DNA of 64,000 bases from Hepsetus odoe. Taxonomy: Eukaryota; Chordata; Actinopteri; Characiformes; Hepsetidae. Under the pieces are notes generated by a model that was not told the origin of the DNA, searched no databases, and worked only from the letters and a program-made list of their open reading frames with translations. The DNA lies in assembly GCA_017165825.1 (NCBI GenBank), contig CM029370.1, forward strand, positions 23,961,012-24,025,011, read 5' to 3'. Position numbers and translations under genes: made by a program. This document shows, in pieces, positions 1 through 12,656 of the stretch; positions within the stretch are counted from its first letter, which is position 1; each line of letters starts with the position of its first letter.

Positions 1-923
1 GGCTCTTTTTTTTTTTTCCACAGGACCAAAATCCTGAATTTGTGACCAACAGTGTTATTATCATATTAATAATGTACAATAATAATCTCTAATTGTGGAG
101 TGAATTAATTAAATCTCCTTAATCTGCAAATGTGCTGCTTACGTCTGAGAAGAATATCTTAGACCCTCACTTTTCTGGCCCTTTTCTTGAATAAAAAACT
201 ACCGTAACTGTGGCTAGACAAGCTAAAAAAGAAAAACATGCAATAAGAGAGGTGAAGTCGTCACCGTACAGCTGATCAGAAGATTACATTTGTAGCCTGA
301 ATTTATATAATGTGGTTTGTTCCTTGCGACTTGTTAAACTGCAAGGTTATTATTCAGATAGAGACCTTAAGGCATCTATATTTATAAATTGTTCTGTGAC
401 AAATATGATATGCAGATATAAAAAAATAACGAATTGAATATGCTGTGTTTATACGGACTAATGCTGCTTGAAGGGGATTCGCCAAAGTCATTCAGATTGG
501 TTGGATGTGCAACTTGCTGATGGGACGTCCCAGTGATTACAACACAAATCTATGTAGCATCCAGAACAACTAGAGAACCTACTTATGTTGATAATGTAGT
601 CGTAAAACTGAAATTTGATTTTCTTTGGTAATTTTAACTAATAATGTCCTCCCTGTGCCTGTCCAGCTGTCAGTGTATTTTTAATGATTTTGTGTAATTC
701 TCTTTGTGAAAGGTAGCTTCACCACTGTACCAAAAAACTGTAAACAAGTTTTTTGGACTTTGGAAAGTTCCTCTAGAATACAGCATTTGACATCAAACCA
801 CTGAATGGTCCTGAAAAATTGAGGGGGCATCGTTCTTCATGGGTTTAAGTATGTAAAACTGCCTGTTTGCCTCAGTGGAAACGAATGCAATAAGCCCTTA
901 TCTGTTCATCTTTGCCATTTCAG
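1..923 (+). other. Intron and left flank of the rhov-like gene
   Basis: AT-rich non-coding DNA ending in a polypyrimidine stretch and the acceptor AG at 922-923. The upstream coding exons (P-loop, switch I) are not in this stretch, so they must lie left of the window. No repeat or open frame of note is visible. Confidence 0.6.
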
Positions 924-1370
924 GAGGAGTTTGACGGCTTCCGCTCACTGTCTTATGCTCACACGGATGTGTTCCTCCTGTGCTTCAGTGTGGTCAATCC
1001 CACTTCCTTCCAGAACGTTACCAAGAAATGGATCCCAGAGATCCGAGCCTGCAACCCAGACTCTCCTATAATCTTAGTAGGAACTCAGTCAGACCTACTG
1101 TTGGACGTCAACGTTCTAATAAACTTGGACCGATACAAGGTCAAGCCTGTCCTCAGTTCACGAGCACGGAGTGTAGCTGAGAAGATTCGGGCCACCGAGT
1201 ATGTGGAGTGTTCAGCCTTAACGCAAAAGAACCTGAAGGAGGCCTTTGATGCCGCCATATTTGCGGCAATCAAACACAAGGCCAGGAAGGCAAAAAAGTT
1301 GAGACTGTCTGACAGACGTGCCAAAGCTTTTTCGAAGTGCAGCTGGAAAAAGTTCTTCTGCTTCATCTGA
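924..1370 (+). CDS. rhov: Rho GTPase RhoV-like, last coding exon (partial gene)
   Basis: This is the C-terminal 148 residues of an atypical Rho-family GTPase. The exon starts after the acceptor AG at 922-923 with EEFDGF, which continues the DTAGQ switch II motif expected at the end of the missing upstream exon. Visible motifs are FLLCFSVV, the G4 guanine-specificity motif GTQSDL, a Rho insert region and the G5 motif ECSALTQKNLKE. The tail is rich in Lys/Arg and ends in SWKKFFCFI. RhoU and RhoV proteins lack a CAAX prenylation box and are instead palmitoylated on the Cys of a terminal C-F-V/I motif at plasma membrane and endosomes; the tail here fits that. AIKHKAR followed by KKFFCF is closer to RhoV than to RhoU, which ends in KKYCCFV. 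RhoV signals to PAK kinases and JNK and is linked to neural crest formation. A rhou paralogue is the main alternative. Stop codon TGA is at 1368-1370. Confidence 0.85.
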   Translation, partial: EEFDGFRSLSYAHTDVFLLCFSVVNPTSFQNVTKKWIPEIRACNPDSPIILVGTQSDLLLDVNVLINLDRYKVKPVLSSRARSVAEKIRATEYVECSALTQKNLKEAFDAAIFAAIKHKARKAKKLRLSDRRAKAFSKCSWKKFFCFI

Positions 1371-2526
1371 CCCCATGGGTCATCGCTTGTGAACTTAATG
1401 TAATTTATTATTTATTGTGGACAGTTTAAACAGGGTGTTGGTTGATCTGCAGAGGATCTTCGCAGGGAGAGAGTCTTTGTCTAGCATATGAGATGACCTC
1501 AACTTTTGGATTGACGAACATCTCACCGCACTGCAATCCCTGACTCACTCCATTACTTACTTGTTACACATACACACTAATAACACAATGGTGAAGATCA
1601 TAAGTGGTACAAAAAGACCACAACAGGAAACCAGACACAAGATATACCAAGCCCCATTAAAAAAAAAGAAATACTATTAAAATGTTGGTTCAACATCTGT
1701 CACTATTTACACCCAGGCAATGTCAAGGGCCACCTTGGATTCAACATTTTGATGTCCATCACTCTATGAAAGAGCACCTACCAGAGCTCTGAATTTGCAT
1801 GTTCTGGATTGGTGTCAATTCAAAGCTGAGTGTTGCTTCCCACATGTAAGCGTCTATGAGAAGCTGGTGGGAACCAGAATGGTTGCCCATTCTCTGTCAT
1901 TGTTTTGGGCGCTAACTTGTTAGACAGGACTTTTCATATGCAAGAGCCCAGGCTGAAGCTACAGTGTGACTTGTATGCTTGATCTCATCCTTTTGAACGC
2001 TTAAAGAGAGAAATTCGCGACTACAGGATTCAGTTTATTCAGCCAAGCGACATCTCTTGGCCAGCCATTGTCTTGCAAATTGTAATTGTCTAGTGAGGTT
2101 GATTTTGTTTAAATCTTCTCGATCAGGACTTTTCTAATGCTCTCAGTAATCTGGTATTCTTCTTTCCTGCCCAGTCGGCCTCTTTTACTCACCATGCTTA
2201 CTTACACATATGTAATGTAAGAAGATGAGTCTAAACATTTGAGATGATAGATCAGGGCCCACAATGGTTGGCTCTGTAGCCATGGTTTGTTTGTTGATTG
2301 CAGCCTTTATCTTAGGGAGGATTCATTGATAACAATGTGTACACATGATAGAGTAAAATAGTGCTGTTTTTACTAAAACACTACCTTTTTGTTTATTCTT
2401 CTTGTGGAAGATAATCCAGAAGCTGTTTATTTTTAACAGTTTTAACAGATATTAATTAACACAACTGGCAAAAACCGTGTTCCTATTTAAGATGAACATC
2501 TAAATGCTTCATGATGTGCTAATAAA
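1371..2526 (+). other. rhov: Probable 3' UTR of the rhov-like gene
   Basis: Repeat-free AT-rich sequence after the stop codon, running to a good polyadenylation signal. The extent is inferred from the signal only. Confidence 0.35.
2521..2526 (+). terminator. Candidate polyadenylation signal AATAAA (rhov)
   Basis: AATAAA lies about 1.15 kb after the rhov stop and is followed within 25 bases by a GU-rich stretch (TGTGCTTGTTT), the arrangement expected of a vertebrate poly(A) site. Confidence 0.35.
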
Positions 2527-2884
2527 CTGTAGTAAAAGATCATTCTGTGCTTGTTTCATACGCCTCATATCTTTTCAATTCTATATTTCTAATAACTCAA
2601 GATCAAGGGGCAACATTAATTAATCAATTCATCAATAATCATTACAGCAGTGTCAAATGTGGCACTTTAATTCTTTCTATCACAAGTTCTGAAGCGTACA
2701 TTGAGGTAACGTATGCATCACACGACCTATGTATTCTGTGAGATGGGATAGAGAAGGTGTCTGTGTTAAGAAAGAGAAACTAGATACAATATGTTTACAA
2801 TCATGCAAATGTCTGAAAACCCCTGGTCATGCTGTGTTTCTATTTGAAAAAAGACACTTCCTCTACAGATCATTTACTCAAAAT

Positions 2885-3115
2885 GGGGCAGCCGTGGCCC
2901 AGTGGTTAGGGAGTTGGTCCCAGGATCAGAAGGTCATGGGTTTGAATCCCAGACTAGTAGGTTTGCGCTGAGGTACTCTTGAGCAAGGTACCGTCACTGC
3001 TCCCTGGGTGCTTTCAATAGCTGCCCCCTGCTGCATGTGTTTGGGTTAATTTCAGAGGCGTAATTTTGTCGTGGTGTGCTGTGTACTCATGGTAACAAGA
3101 ATAGTCACTTTCGTG
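2885..3115 (+). repeat. tRNA-derived SINE, family A, near full length
   Basis: Family A is the commonest repeat in this window. Its head resembles a tRNA gene, with an A-box-like GTGGCCTAGTGG and a B-box-like GGTTTGAATCCC about 45 bases later. A body with GAGGTACCCTTGAGCAAGGT and CTGCTCCC follows, then a tail ending ACAAGAATAGTCACTTTC. This copy has both boxes (slightly mutated) and the tail. Confidence 0.8.
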
Positions 3116-4375
3116 TAGAAATTGGTAATTAAATATAAAATTATGCACTAAAACCAGCAGATCATGCTGAGAAAATGCACTCCCTATAAAAGATGTGCTC
3201 AGCTATTCTTATTCAGAAAATTAGCAAAGTGTGACTTAGCTGGGGTCGTTCAAAACTTCAGGTTAAGACTGTACTCTGTAATTTGTTCATTTAAGTTCAT
3301 TTAGCAGACAATAAAGTGCAAACAATAAAATACACTCAAAACTGAAATCTGTGAATTAGTAGACGAGAGCCCTTACCACAGCTTTAAAAAAATAAAAGTG
3401 TAGATGCAGATGACATAAATAAAGTACGTTTTTGGATAATGTAAAGGATTTGAGGTAAAAGAGGCTCCATAAAAAGAAATAAGGTACTTACCAAGTTGGG
3501 ATGGTTTTTTCAGAGCAGGGGAGCACCTAAATGTGGGGCAGGGCAGGGAGAGTTTAGGGCCAGGATTGAGGAAAACTAGGGTAAACTAAGCTTATCTGAT
3601 GGAAAAACAGGATCTAGTTCCGTTCAAGGCAGACATAATCCAGCTGCAGTGAAGTGGCCAAAAGACAATTAAGTTAGAGTCCTGAAAATAATAATGCTAA
3701 TAATCTGAATACATTTCCAAGGTAGTCATATGGTCTTGAGCTAAATAGAAAAATATGTTGCACAGACTAGCTAATACCAGTCACAGCAGTCAGCCTGGAG
3801 CCTAAATGTATCTGTAGTTAGTTTGTATTAATGGCTACCACTCAGTCATAGTGTCAAACTACAAACACAAGTCTGCTGAAAACTCAATGCAGTTTAAGAC
3901 AATTTTGTTCTGATGTTGTTTTGCAGCTTCTTCAGTGCGGAGTGATGGTCATTAGCCTCGTAACTCCAGTAAAGTTCCAAACTTTAATTGTCAAACATGT
4001 CTTGTCAGACTGACAAAATAGCACATTTGTGGTAATGGGAAAACTTAAATTATTTCTCACAGCTCCAGAATAGGAGTGTTCAATTACCTTCTACAGTTGA
4101 GATTTTTGTTGTTTAGGGTTGCCCAACTTTGCTCCAGGAGATCCCAGCAGAGCCTCGCTGACCCTCAGGCAGAGGTGATAAAAGAAAAAACATACTTACC
4201 TTCAGTGGAATTTCAGATACTAATGTAAAATAACTCTTTCAATACTGAGATCTGAAATAAATGTGAACATGTTTATAATAAAATAATAATTCTGGTAAAA
4301 GAAGCTCTGATTCAGCTGTGCACAAAATGCAAAACAAAAATGATATAAAAAATTACCAACAAAAACAGGAAAACT

Positions 4376-4580
4376 GGGGCAGCTATGGCCTCGTGGTTAG
4401 GGAGTTGCCCCGGATCAGAAGATTGTGGGTTCAGTTCCCTCACCAGTAGGCTGCCCTGAGGTACCCTTGAGCAAGGTACCGTCCCAGTCTCTGCTCCCCG
4501 GGCGCTTTCAATTGCTTGCCCCCTGCTGCGTGTGTGAGTGTGTATGGGTGTCACAATGACAAGGGTAGTCACTTTCACTT
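4376..4580 (+). repeat. SINE family A copy
   Basis: Head GGGGCAGCTATGGCCTCGTGG, body GAGGTACCCTTGAGCAAGG and tail GTCACTTTCACTT are visible. About 40 bases before the tail are missing relative to the fuller copies. Confidence 0.75.
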
Positions 4581-4694
4581 TTTAAAGTAACAAGTCTGGT
4601 TTCAAAATGTAAGGAGTAAAATATACCAATTGTAAAGATTTTGAGAGTAAAAGTAAAATGTCATCAGAAATGTTAATAGTCATAGAAAACACAC

Positions 4695-4895
4695 CTGGCA
4701 GATGCATTTACATTCATAGCATTTATCTAGAGCGATTTCCATTTCCTAACTACAGAGACAGCCCCCCTGGACCAACTTGGGGTTGAGGATTTTGCTCAAG
4801 AATCCAGTGATGATGGTGCTGGAGGTGGAAGTCAAACCTGCAACCTCTTGGTCCAAAAGCGAGTATCCTACCTCTAGACCACCAATACCCCCACC
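4695..4895 (-). repeat. tRNA-derived SINE, family B, with LINE2-like tail
   Basis: On the minus strand the head reads GGTGGTCTAGAGGTAGGATA, with a B-box-like element and CTTGAGCAAAATCCTCAACC, then a degenerate tail related to GATAAGAGCGTCTGCTAAATG. That tail is shared by many fish SINEs and LINE2-type elements. Family B is distinct from family A in the body and tail. Confidence 0.7.
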
Positions 4896-5034
4896 AGATA
4901 CCAGAAAATTCTAAAATACAGTAACAAATAAAAACAGTAGCTGTAGTTAGGTGGTACATATTAGATATATATTAGACTATTAGGTATTAGGTGGCAGGAT
5001 ATAGTTCATTGCTAGCTTATTTTTTAATGCTAAG

Positions 5035-5567
5035 TACAGTACTGTGCAAAGGTTTTAGGCAGGTGTGGAAAAAATGCTGTAAACAAAGAAGCTTTCAGAA
5101 ATATAAATGATGATTGTTTATTTTTATCAATTTACAAAATGCAAAGTGAGCAAACAAAAGAAAAATCTAAATCAGATCAATATTTGGTGTTACTACTTTT
5201 TGCCTTCAAACCAGCATCAGTTCTTCTGGCCCCACAGAGCCCTGATCTCAACATCATCCAGTGTGTCTGGATCACATGAAGAGACAGAAGGATGTGAGGA
5301 AGCTACATCCACAGAAGATCTGTGGTTCGTTCTCCAAGATGTTTGGAACAACCTACCAGCTGAGTTCCTTCAAAAACTGTGTGCAAGTGTACCTAGAAGA
5401 ATTGATGCTGTTTTGAAGGTAAAGGGTGGTCACACCAAATATTAATTTGATTTAGATTTCTCTTTTGTTCATTCACTGCATTTTGTTAATTGATGAAAAT
5501 AAATGATATCATTCTTTGTTTACAGCATTTTTTCCACACCTGCTTAAAACTTTTGCACAGTACTGTA
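5035..5567 (+). mobile_element. Non-autonomous Tc1-like element with long inverted repeats
   Basis: The element starts TACAGTACTGTGCAAA and ends with the reverse complement TTTGCACAGTACTGTA, with TA at both borders as for Tc1/mariner insertions. The inverted repeats extend about 150 bp (5035-5190 against 5430-5567). Between them only the C-terminal part of a Tc1 transposase frame remains: LPAEFLQKL and the terminal GGHTKY are recognisable, and the catalytic domain is almost wholly deleted. It cannot encode a working transposase. A second copy lies at 13238-13762. Confidence 0.85.
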
Positions 5568-5856
5568 TGTCTTGTAGGCTATAAAATTCTTTGGGTTAGT
5601 AATCTGTATTTCAGTGTTGAAGTGCATCTGATTCTTAAAATTTTCATCTCAATCATGAAGTAGCTTTAGGTGAGATAATAGAGACTTAAAAAAGAGCATT
5701 ACGAAGTCGTTAAGAAGCTTTAAAGAGGGGTCTTTCAAAAACACTGGTATGACACAATGAGGATCGACAGGAAACTCTTCTGGTTAATCCAACTGAGCAA
5801 AATCTTTCCAGGTCTCTGCATATTACAGACCCGTGTATTAGAATACACTATTCTAA

Positions 5857-6043
5857 GTAGTGGCCTAATGGCTAGGGACTAAACCCCAGGAACAGAAATC
5901 CGGGACCAGTAGGTTAAACAAGGGACTGGATATGGCTGCTCCCTGCTGCATGGTGTGGATGGGTTTTAAGGCAGAGCCTCCATTTTGTTGTGGTTCACTG
6001 CTTGCTGTGTTGTGTTTCATGAAGACAAATTGTCACTTTCAGA
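5857..6043 (+). repeat. SINE family A copy, degenerate
   Basis: TGGCCTAATGGCTAGGGACT, GACCAGTAGGTT, CCCTGCTGCATG and a tail ending AATTGTCACTTTC are visible. The central AGGTACCCTTGAGCAAGG block is largely lost. Confidence 0.65.
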
Positions 6044-6709
6044 AGGGGGCTAGGTGTACACTCTGTTGGGGAAATCACATGCTAATGTGGAATAAAACTT
6101 CTGGTTTGAATTAGAAAACAGTCTGAACAATCTGATAAAATCCATTAGCAAGTAAGGAACAAACACAATCACCCGACTTTTGGGAAACATACCAGTTAAC
6201 TGAATATTTCCTGTTGTGATGACATAGGTGAGGGTAGTCATATGCAAAAGTTAGTAAAACAGTGTTGGATAGACAAACACTTGAAGACTACTAGTGAAAT
6301 TTTCTTCCTGTTCCAGTGTACACAAAGAATATCCTGTTCATATATATTGTCTGAATGGGTTTACTCTCATTCATGTACAACAATACTCTCCATCAGGGCA
6401 TCCATCTTGATGAATCAAGTGACTCACTTGTGGCAAACACATCTTGTAGTAGGTGACATCATGTTTTCATGTTCCATTTCCTTATTTCAATTTAGTGGGA
6501 ATATAGACATTAGCATTACGCTTGTATGTTTTTTCATATTATATGTTTGTTTTTTTTTTTTACTTAATTCAGCTGATCTTGTAAGGCTCACGAAGCATAA
6601 TATGAATATTTCCTTTTATTTTTTAACAAAATAACAAAATGTGACTTTCACACTAGAGTGGCATTGGACTGTTTGGTACAACATCTTATATCTGAGTCTG
6701 ACAATGAAT

Positions 6710-6750
6710 TACATTTACAGCGTTTAGCAGACGCTCTTATCCAGTGCTTT
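6710..6750 (-). repeat. Fragment of the family B (LINE2-like) SINE tail
   Basis: ACATTTACAGCGTTTAGCAG followed by ACGCTCTTATCCAG is the reverse complement of the common fish SINE/LINE2 tail. No head is present. Confidence 0.6.
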
Positions 6751-7366
6751 GTTACGTTATTGACGTTACTTATTATAAGAAACTGCCTTTGACATCAAAA
6801 AACACCAACATTTGCACCTAACTTTCCACTACAGTGGAAGAAAGACACATGCCATTTTCAAGATGAATGTATTGTTTATCTCTGTGACAGTGAAAGTCTA
6901 AAAGCACAGTGTTGTGATATTCCCTCTTTGTAGCACACATGCGGATATAGCCTACACTTTTACCAGACATGTACGTTTACTGCTTTCATCGCATTGTGCA
7001 ACAGGAACCATGTCTGACAGGTTCGTGTTCCCAGGAGATCTGAGGTGTTCCTCTGGCTTTGTGGTTGAGGAACGGTTACTCACCTCTTTGTTCGGCTCCT
7101 TTCCCAGGGCTCAGGCTAAACAGAGCAGTGCCTTCCCTGGCTCAATGCCAGTTTCAGACTCTGAGTTTCACTGATGTCACTCAGTGTTCAGGCTGAGACA
7201 CTAAGTGCTGCACTTTGGCTGCAGGCTGGGCCTAGTCTTGCTTGTGGACATGACTTATCACCATCTTGACAGACATGAGGTTAATTTTCTCATAGACTGT
7301 AATGTTTCTGTTTAAGTAACTAATTAAAAACAAAATGATGATGATGATGACAACAACGAAGACAAC

Positions 7367-7397
7367 GATTATTATTATTATTATTATTATTATTATT
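7367..7397. repeat. (ATT)n microsatellite
   Basis: About ten ATT units directly after an ATG/ACA trinucleotide run. Confidence 0.9.
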
Positions 7398-8959
7398 GAT
7401 ATAGATTGTGATTATGAACATCATCATCCTCCATGAGTATAAACGTGGTTTGTTTTATACACTTTTGTGGACTGTAGGAGTTTCTGACACTACTGCACAA
7501 AGGAATCATCAGCTAATAACTACTATTATATTTTTTTCTTAAAAAAAGATTACTAAGAACTAATATATATATATAGACTTTACTATACTATAGATCTGAT
7601 AGTGTTTTTTTTGTTTGTTTTTTACAGTAGCCATAAGATAAGAGAGAGCACAAGATGAAAGGTGTAGTACAAGATCAGGGCAGAAAAACTGGTGCAAATG
7701 CCCCCCCCCCCAAAAAAAAAAAATAACCAAACATTATTTACATAAAAAGAGTGGCACAAATTGAAAGAAAATCCAGATCTGCATCATAAACTGACAGTTT
7801 CGACATGTCCTCATGGCTCACAGCTGTTGTCTGTAGCTTCGCCTGCAGGCAATAACGTTACTCACTCTTGGCCCAACTGCCATGCTTGTGGAGTTCTCTC
7901 CAGTTTCGGTGTACGGATTATAAACTGTTATGTTTTCACTTCACTGCACTGCAGCAGTGCAACATATCTACGAATCATTTAAGTCTCTATTAATGTCAAC
8001 AGACCAGGAAAAAAAGCTGAGATTTTGATAAAAGAATGTATGAACAGGGCTTGAATGTTTTAGAGGATAATCAGTCAGTTTTTTAAATCCTTAAATGCAT
8101 CTCTAGCTCTAGAGTGAAAACTGACATTTGTCATTTCAGTGCTACTTCAAAGCACGATTCCTGACCTCCAAACAGCCATTTTCCACAAACCCAATGAGCT
8201 GATAATCACTTCAAAGCCTTGTTACAGGCATTGACGGTGCTGGATTCAAACCATTATCTTTTCAGTCTCATCATGACTTGATTGGATTGGCTGGTGTGAT
8301 GGTATCAGGATAAACAAGTCAGTGTCTCTGTTATTCTTATCCCCTCTTACTGACCTTTAGAAGAAAATATTGAGAAACCGTGTATTGAGCAACTGAGGAC
8401 TTGGCTGGGTCAACACAAAGATGCAACTTTATCACATGATGCATGATCTGATTTCAAGAGTAGCATGAAATTAAGCATTCACCCCTCACTCATTTGTTTT
8501 TGCATGTCGTGATGCATCTCCATTTGAGAACAACTATTGCCAGTAATACTATGCTTTGATTATCAGCAAGGACTGTTGCCATAATAAGAATAGATTTGTT
8601 TATTCTGCATGATTTGCCCTAAAACAGGAGGTCCAAATGCATTAAACCGGCTGTTTTGTTACTGTGTCTTTAAGACAGGCATATTTAAATGACTTTCCTT
8701 CTGATTAGTTGTCTTCTGAGTGGTTTATTAAAAAGTAATCCAAGTTTAAACCCTCTGTATAAATATTTAGCTCAAAAAGCCATAAATAACAAACTTCCTA
8801 CAGCAGGTTAAAAGGTACTGATTGGTGGGTCTGAAACTGCTGTTCTAGAATGTCTTTTGTCGAAGCAGCTTTAATATTGATTTCTTATTGATGCTGATTT
8901 GGATTCTATTGCATTATCACTCATCATTCTAAGGCAAAAAAAGAAATGTTGTCTTGGAC

Positions 8960-9140
8960 AAGTGTACTGCTTTCAACCTGCAGGAATTGTAATCCTTCCA
9001 GAGGTTATGGCAGCACAGCACCCAAATTCCATTGCACTACCTCCATCATGCTTCACAGTTAGGTTAAGGTTTCTGTGTTTTGTTTTCTCCAAATGCAAAC
9101 GAATTAAAGGTTTGCTTGATTACCATCTGTCCATAGTCCA
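8960..9140 (-). pseudogene. Tc1-like transposase fragment
   Basis: Read on the minus strand, one frame gives LTVKHDGGSAMEFGCCAA, which matches the conserved TVKHGGGSVMVWGC block of fish Tc1-like transposases. Upstream coding sequence is too decayed to read. Only this internal piece was found, with no inverted repeats around it. Confidence 0.65.
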
Positions 9141-10067
9141 TAGTTCTACCATTGGTAGAAGTAGCCTACAACTTTAAAAACTGTCCCATATAGGCAGTCT
9201 TCAGTAAAGAAAAGTTTTTATTGTTTTTTTGGGTTTTTTTTCTCAGAAGTACATTGTTTAATTCATGGTAGAAATCAAATCTATGCTGCAATTACGTCAT
9301 GTATAAATTAATCAGTTGATTTTCAATTTCATTTTGAATTTTAATGAGATTTGACGACACTGGTTCTGTAAACTCTCTTTCAAACAGGCAATATCAGCAT
9401 TTCATTACATCAGATAACCTGATATGTTTTTAACCTGATATGTTTTTTGATATGGTAGGGTGGGTTAAACTCTAACACTTGACACTAATTTCACTAATTG
9501 AAAAATTAAATCAACAAAAAGTTCAAAATCCCTTGCAATAACAATAGATCAGCAATGTAAAATGTGAAACACACATACATAACACACAAACAAATAACCA
9601 GGCCAGGAAAGCATTGTCTCCTTCAGTTAGTCTCAAACTGTTATGACAAATCATAAACATTTCAAAGTGCAGCAATACAGGAACATTTGCATAAAAATAT
9701 TGTGATAGGTCTAATCACAACAGACAGGACACTGGAGGTGTGTCTTATTCTGAGAATTAATGGGTGTTGCCATTCTCACACTACTTGTTTAGGGGAGGGG
9801 GTGTTGTGACTCATGGTGACTTTCGCTCAGTTGCGCAGGGACAAGTGAGGACAAGATGCTAATAGTACAATAGAATCTCACATTTCTGCACGGACTGAAG
9901 GGAAGGGAAGGTAACAGTGGAAGGCTTGTTTACCCAAAGTAAATGGTCTCAGCAGCATGAGTTTGGAAGAGTTGGTGATGAGTGAAGTGTGAAGTATCCT
10001 GTAGTCATCAAAGATTGTAGAAGTGTTATTTCACCTGCTAGCTACTTATCAATCAATCAATCGATCA

Positions 10068-10091
10068 ATTATTATTATTATTATTATTATT
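10068..10091. repeat. (ATT)n microsatellite
   Basis: Eight ATT units immediately before a family A SINE. Confidence 0.85.
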
Positions 10092-10104
10092 CAGTTGCAT
10101 CTGT

Positions 10105-10299
10105 GGGGCAGCGGTGGCCTAGTGGTTAGGAAGTTGCCCCAGCTCAGAAGATTGTGGGTTCAAATTTCCTCATAAGTAGGTTGCTATGAGGTACCCTTGA
10201 GCAAGGTACTATCCCCATCACTGCTCCCTGGGCACCTTCAATAGCTGCCCCCTGCTGCATGTTTGTGCATTTCACAATGACAATAGTCACTTTCACTTC
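10105..10299 (+). repeat. SINE family A copy next to a Tc1 remnant
   Basis: The head GGGGCAGCGGTGGCCTAGTG is well conserved and the tail ends ATAGTCACTTTCACTT. It abuts the start of the decayed Tc1 element with no unique sequence between them. Confidence 0.8.
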
Positions 10300-11040
10300 A
10301 TCCAAAAGCATTGGAACAGCAAAGCTAATTCATGTTTTTTCATAAGTGTGTGAAAAGGAAAATAAGTATAAAGGTCAGAAAGCTGTTTATGGGCAAAATC
10401 TAAGAAAAAAAAAATTGAGAAAAAAAGAGAAAACTCTTTCACAAGCATTAGGTATAGCCAATGCAGCAACATTGAATATCCTGAAAAAGAAGGAAACCAC
10501 TGGTGCATTGCCTAACAGACATTTAACTGGTTGGTCAAGAAAAAAAACTGTCGACAGCAAATAGTGAGAGCAGTAAAGAAAAATTAGAGGTTGAGGCAGC
10601 ACTAGCCACTGTTCGTAGAAGACCATAAGAGCAGAAATATGCCATTTCTGTAACTAGGCATGCCACCAGTTACACTGATACGACTGACAAGCCAGTGATA
10701 AACCACAAAGTTTCTGAAAAAAAGTTTTATGGACTGATGAGACAGAGATTAATCTCTGCCAAACTGATGGAAAGGCCAGAGTGTGGAAAAAGCAAGGCTA
10801 TGCACATGATCCAAAACATACAAGCTCATCTGTGAAGCACAGTGGAGGTAATGTCATGGCTTGGGTTTGCATTGCTGCCTCTGGAATCTGTAATCTTTGT
10901 TTTTTTTTTTGATGTAACTCATAATGGAAGCAGCAGTATGAATTCTGAAGTCTAAAGAAACAATTAACAAAGAAATGCATCCAAACTAACTGGAACTGTA
11001 TTTTATCAAGCAGCATGATCCAAAAACACTGCAGAAAGCG
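10300..11040 (+). pseudogene. Decayed Tc1-like transposase gene
   Basis: Fragments in several frames follow the order of a Tc1 transposase. An N-terminal helix-turn-helix piece reads ATLNILKKKETTGALPNRHL. The catalytic-domain start reads LWTDETEINLC, carrying the first DDE aspartate, and is followed by YAHDPKHTSSSVKHSGG and NVMAWVCIAASG. The second aspartate region is reduced to a DPKH-like remnant near 11020. Stops and frameshifts make it non-functional. Its start CCAAAAGCATTGGAACAGCA resembles the inverted-repeat end of a fish Tc1 family. Confidence 0.75.
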
Positions 11041-11285
11041 AGAATTTAATCTGGGGAAAAGGAGTCCCAGTCAGTCACCAGTCTTAACAGCATTACATGA
11101 CAGACAGCCCTCTGATCAGGATAATGAGTCAGTTTGGTGGGGCCTGTGTAATGCCTCTTTACAGCATTGCTAATGTCTGATTCTTGGTATCAGCAGTGCC
11201 AATGAATGTTAAGAAAAACACCATGTGATTCGAAAATAGTAACTTTTCAAAACAAAGAAAAACTTTATGACTTACAATAGCAATT

Positions 11286-11330
11286 AATCACCTCGGATAA
11301 GCGGGAGAGAATGGATGGATGATGGATGGA
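11286..11330 (+). repeat. Fragment of a dispersed repeat tail (GGATGGATG end)
   Basis: CACCTCGGATAAGCGGGAGA followed by ATGGATGGATGATGGATGG matches the typical 3' end of a widespread fish interspersed repeat, here without its body. Confidence 0.35.
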
Positions 11331-12656
11331 TTTCAACTTGGTAATAATTGACAATAAAAATACAATTGTAGTGTCAGTACTCCATTTTACCAGTTCACCT
11401 GCCTTTCTTACTTCTATAGAGAAGGTCACAATAAGCTCTCGGTTGGAATAAGCTCTTAGGCTCTTATCCCAATAGCCAGCAGCATACCGCTTCTATGCCT
11501 ACTGTCACGTATGTGTGACTAACATGTGGGACACAAACATTGCTTAAATGTGGATGACGTCTGCTGTAATATTCAAGTTAAATGACACCCTGACATTTAG
11601 AGATTATCCATGATTACATCAATGTAAATGAATTGCAAGACATAAAATTAAGACGAACCTTACCTGCTCTTAAGTGTGATAATGATTTAAATTAAAAACT
11701 AGAATAAGATAATTATGGATATTAAAAGAATTTATGGAAAAAGGAAGGCCATTGATTGTAACTGCCATGTAGCCTGGAATTGTGCTGTTTTATTAGATAC
11801 AGCAAATTTATTTAGATAACACATTTGTATACATAGGTTTCATGGAAGTGGAGATGCTAATTTGATTCAAGCTGACCTCTGTCTAATGAGCACTGAGACA
11901 GGCATCATCAGCCACTGCCATCCTGGATAGGAATGAAACATTTGTTTTATTCCATATAACTTAACACTGTTAATAATTTAAACAAACAAACAAATAAATA
12001 TGTTATTATCTATTCAGGTATTATTGTAAAGTGTGGACAGTGAAAGGCTTGGGTGTCCAGCTCAGAATATTTTATATACAGATTTATTTGTTATACTGGA
12101 AAATAGAAGTGAGGTAGGCTTGCTCTGTCCCAACCTTGAGGCAGATGTACATTTGAATGTGCTACTGATGATGAAAAACACCTGTGACAGAGCCTTGCTG
12201 AAAGCCAGTGCTCACCTGTCTGGCTCGGTGAGTTTTTTCCCCAGCATCTCCACTGTGTCCGGTCTAACCAGAAGAACACACACTCCATTTGTCTGTGCAC
12301 ACACACTCACATGTAAAGACAAGAGTGTTGCCTGACTTCACCAGCAGCCACTTCCTCAAACCAATCAGTCTATATGTGATTCTGGGTTAATATCAGAAAA
12401 GTTTCTCAGATCCAATACTTCAGTAGAAGCCTTTTAAAAATAACTACAGTAGAGCAAATGCCTCTCCTTCCAATTGTAGTGTGACATCATATGATTGCCA
12501 GGCAATTCAGAGTTGTTTCTTAAATCTTTCTTAAATCATTATAAACTAAGTGTTGAGATTTGAAATGACCTTCTCAGAAAGTACTCTGAGTCTATTAGCA
12601 TTGGAACTACTTATCATTTCTGGACCTTCTGGGGCTCAAATAAAGTTTCAAATCTA

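Noticed and set aside
2885..2960. tRNA gene suggested by box A and box B
   Set aside because: The tRNA-like head belongs to a SINE; no proper cloverleaf or acceptor stem, and many dispersed copies exist.
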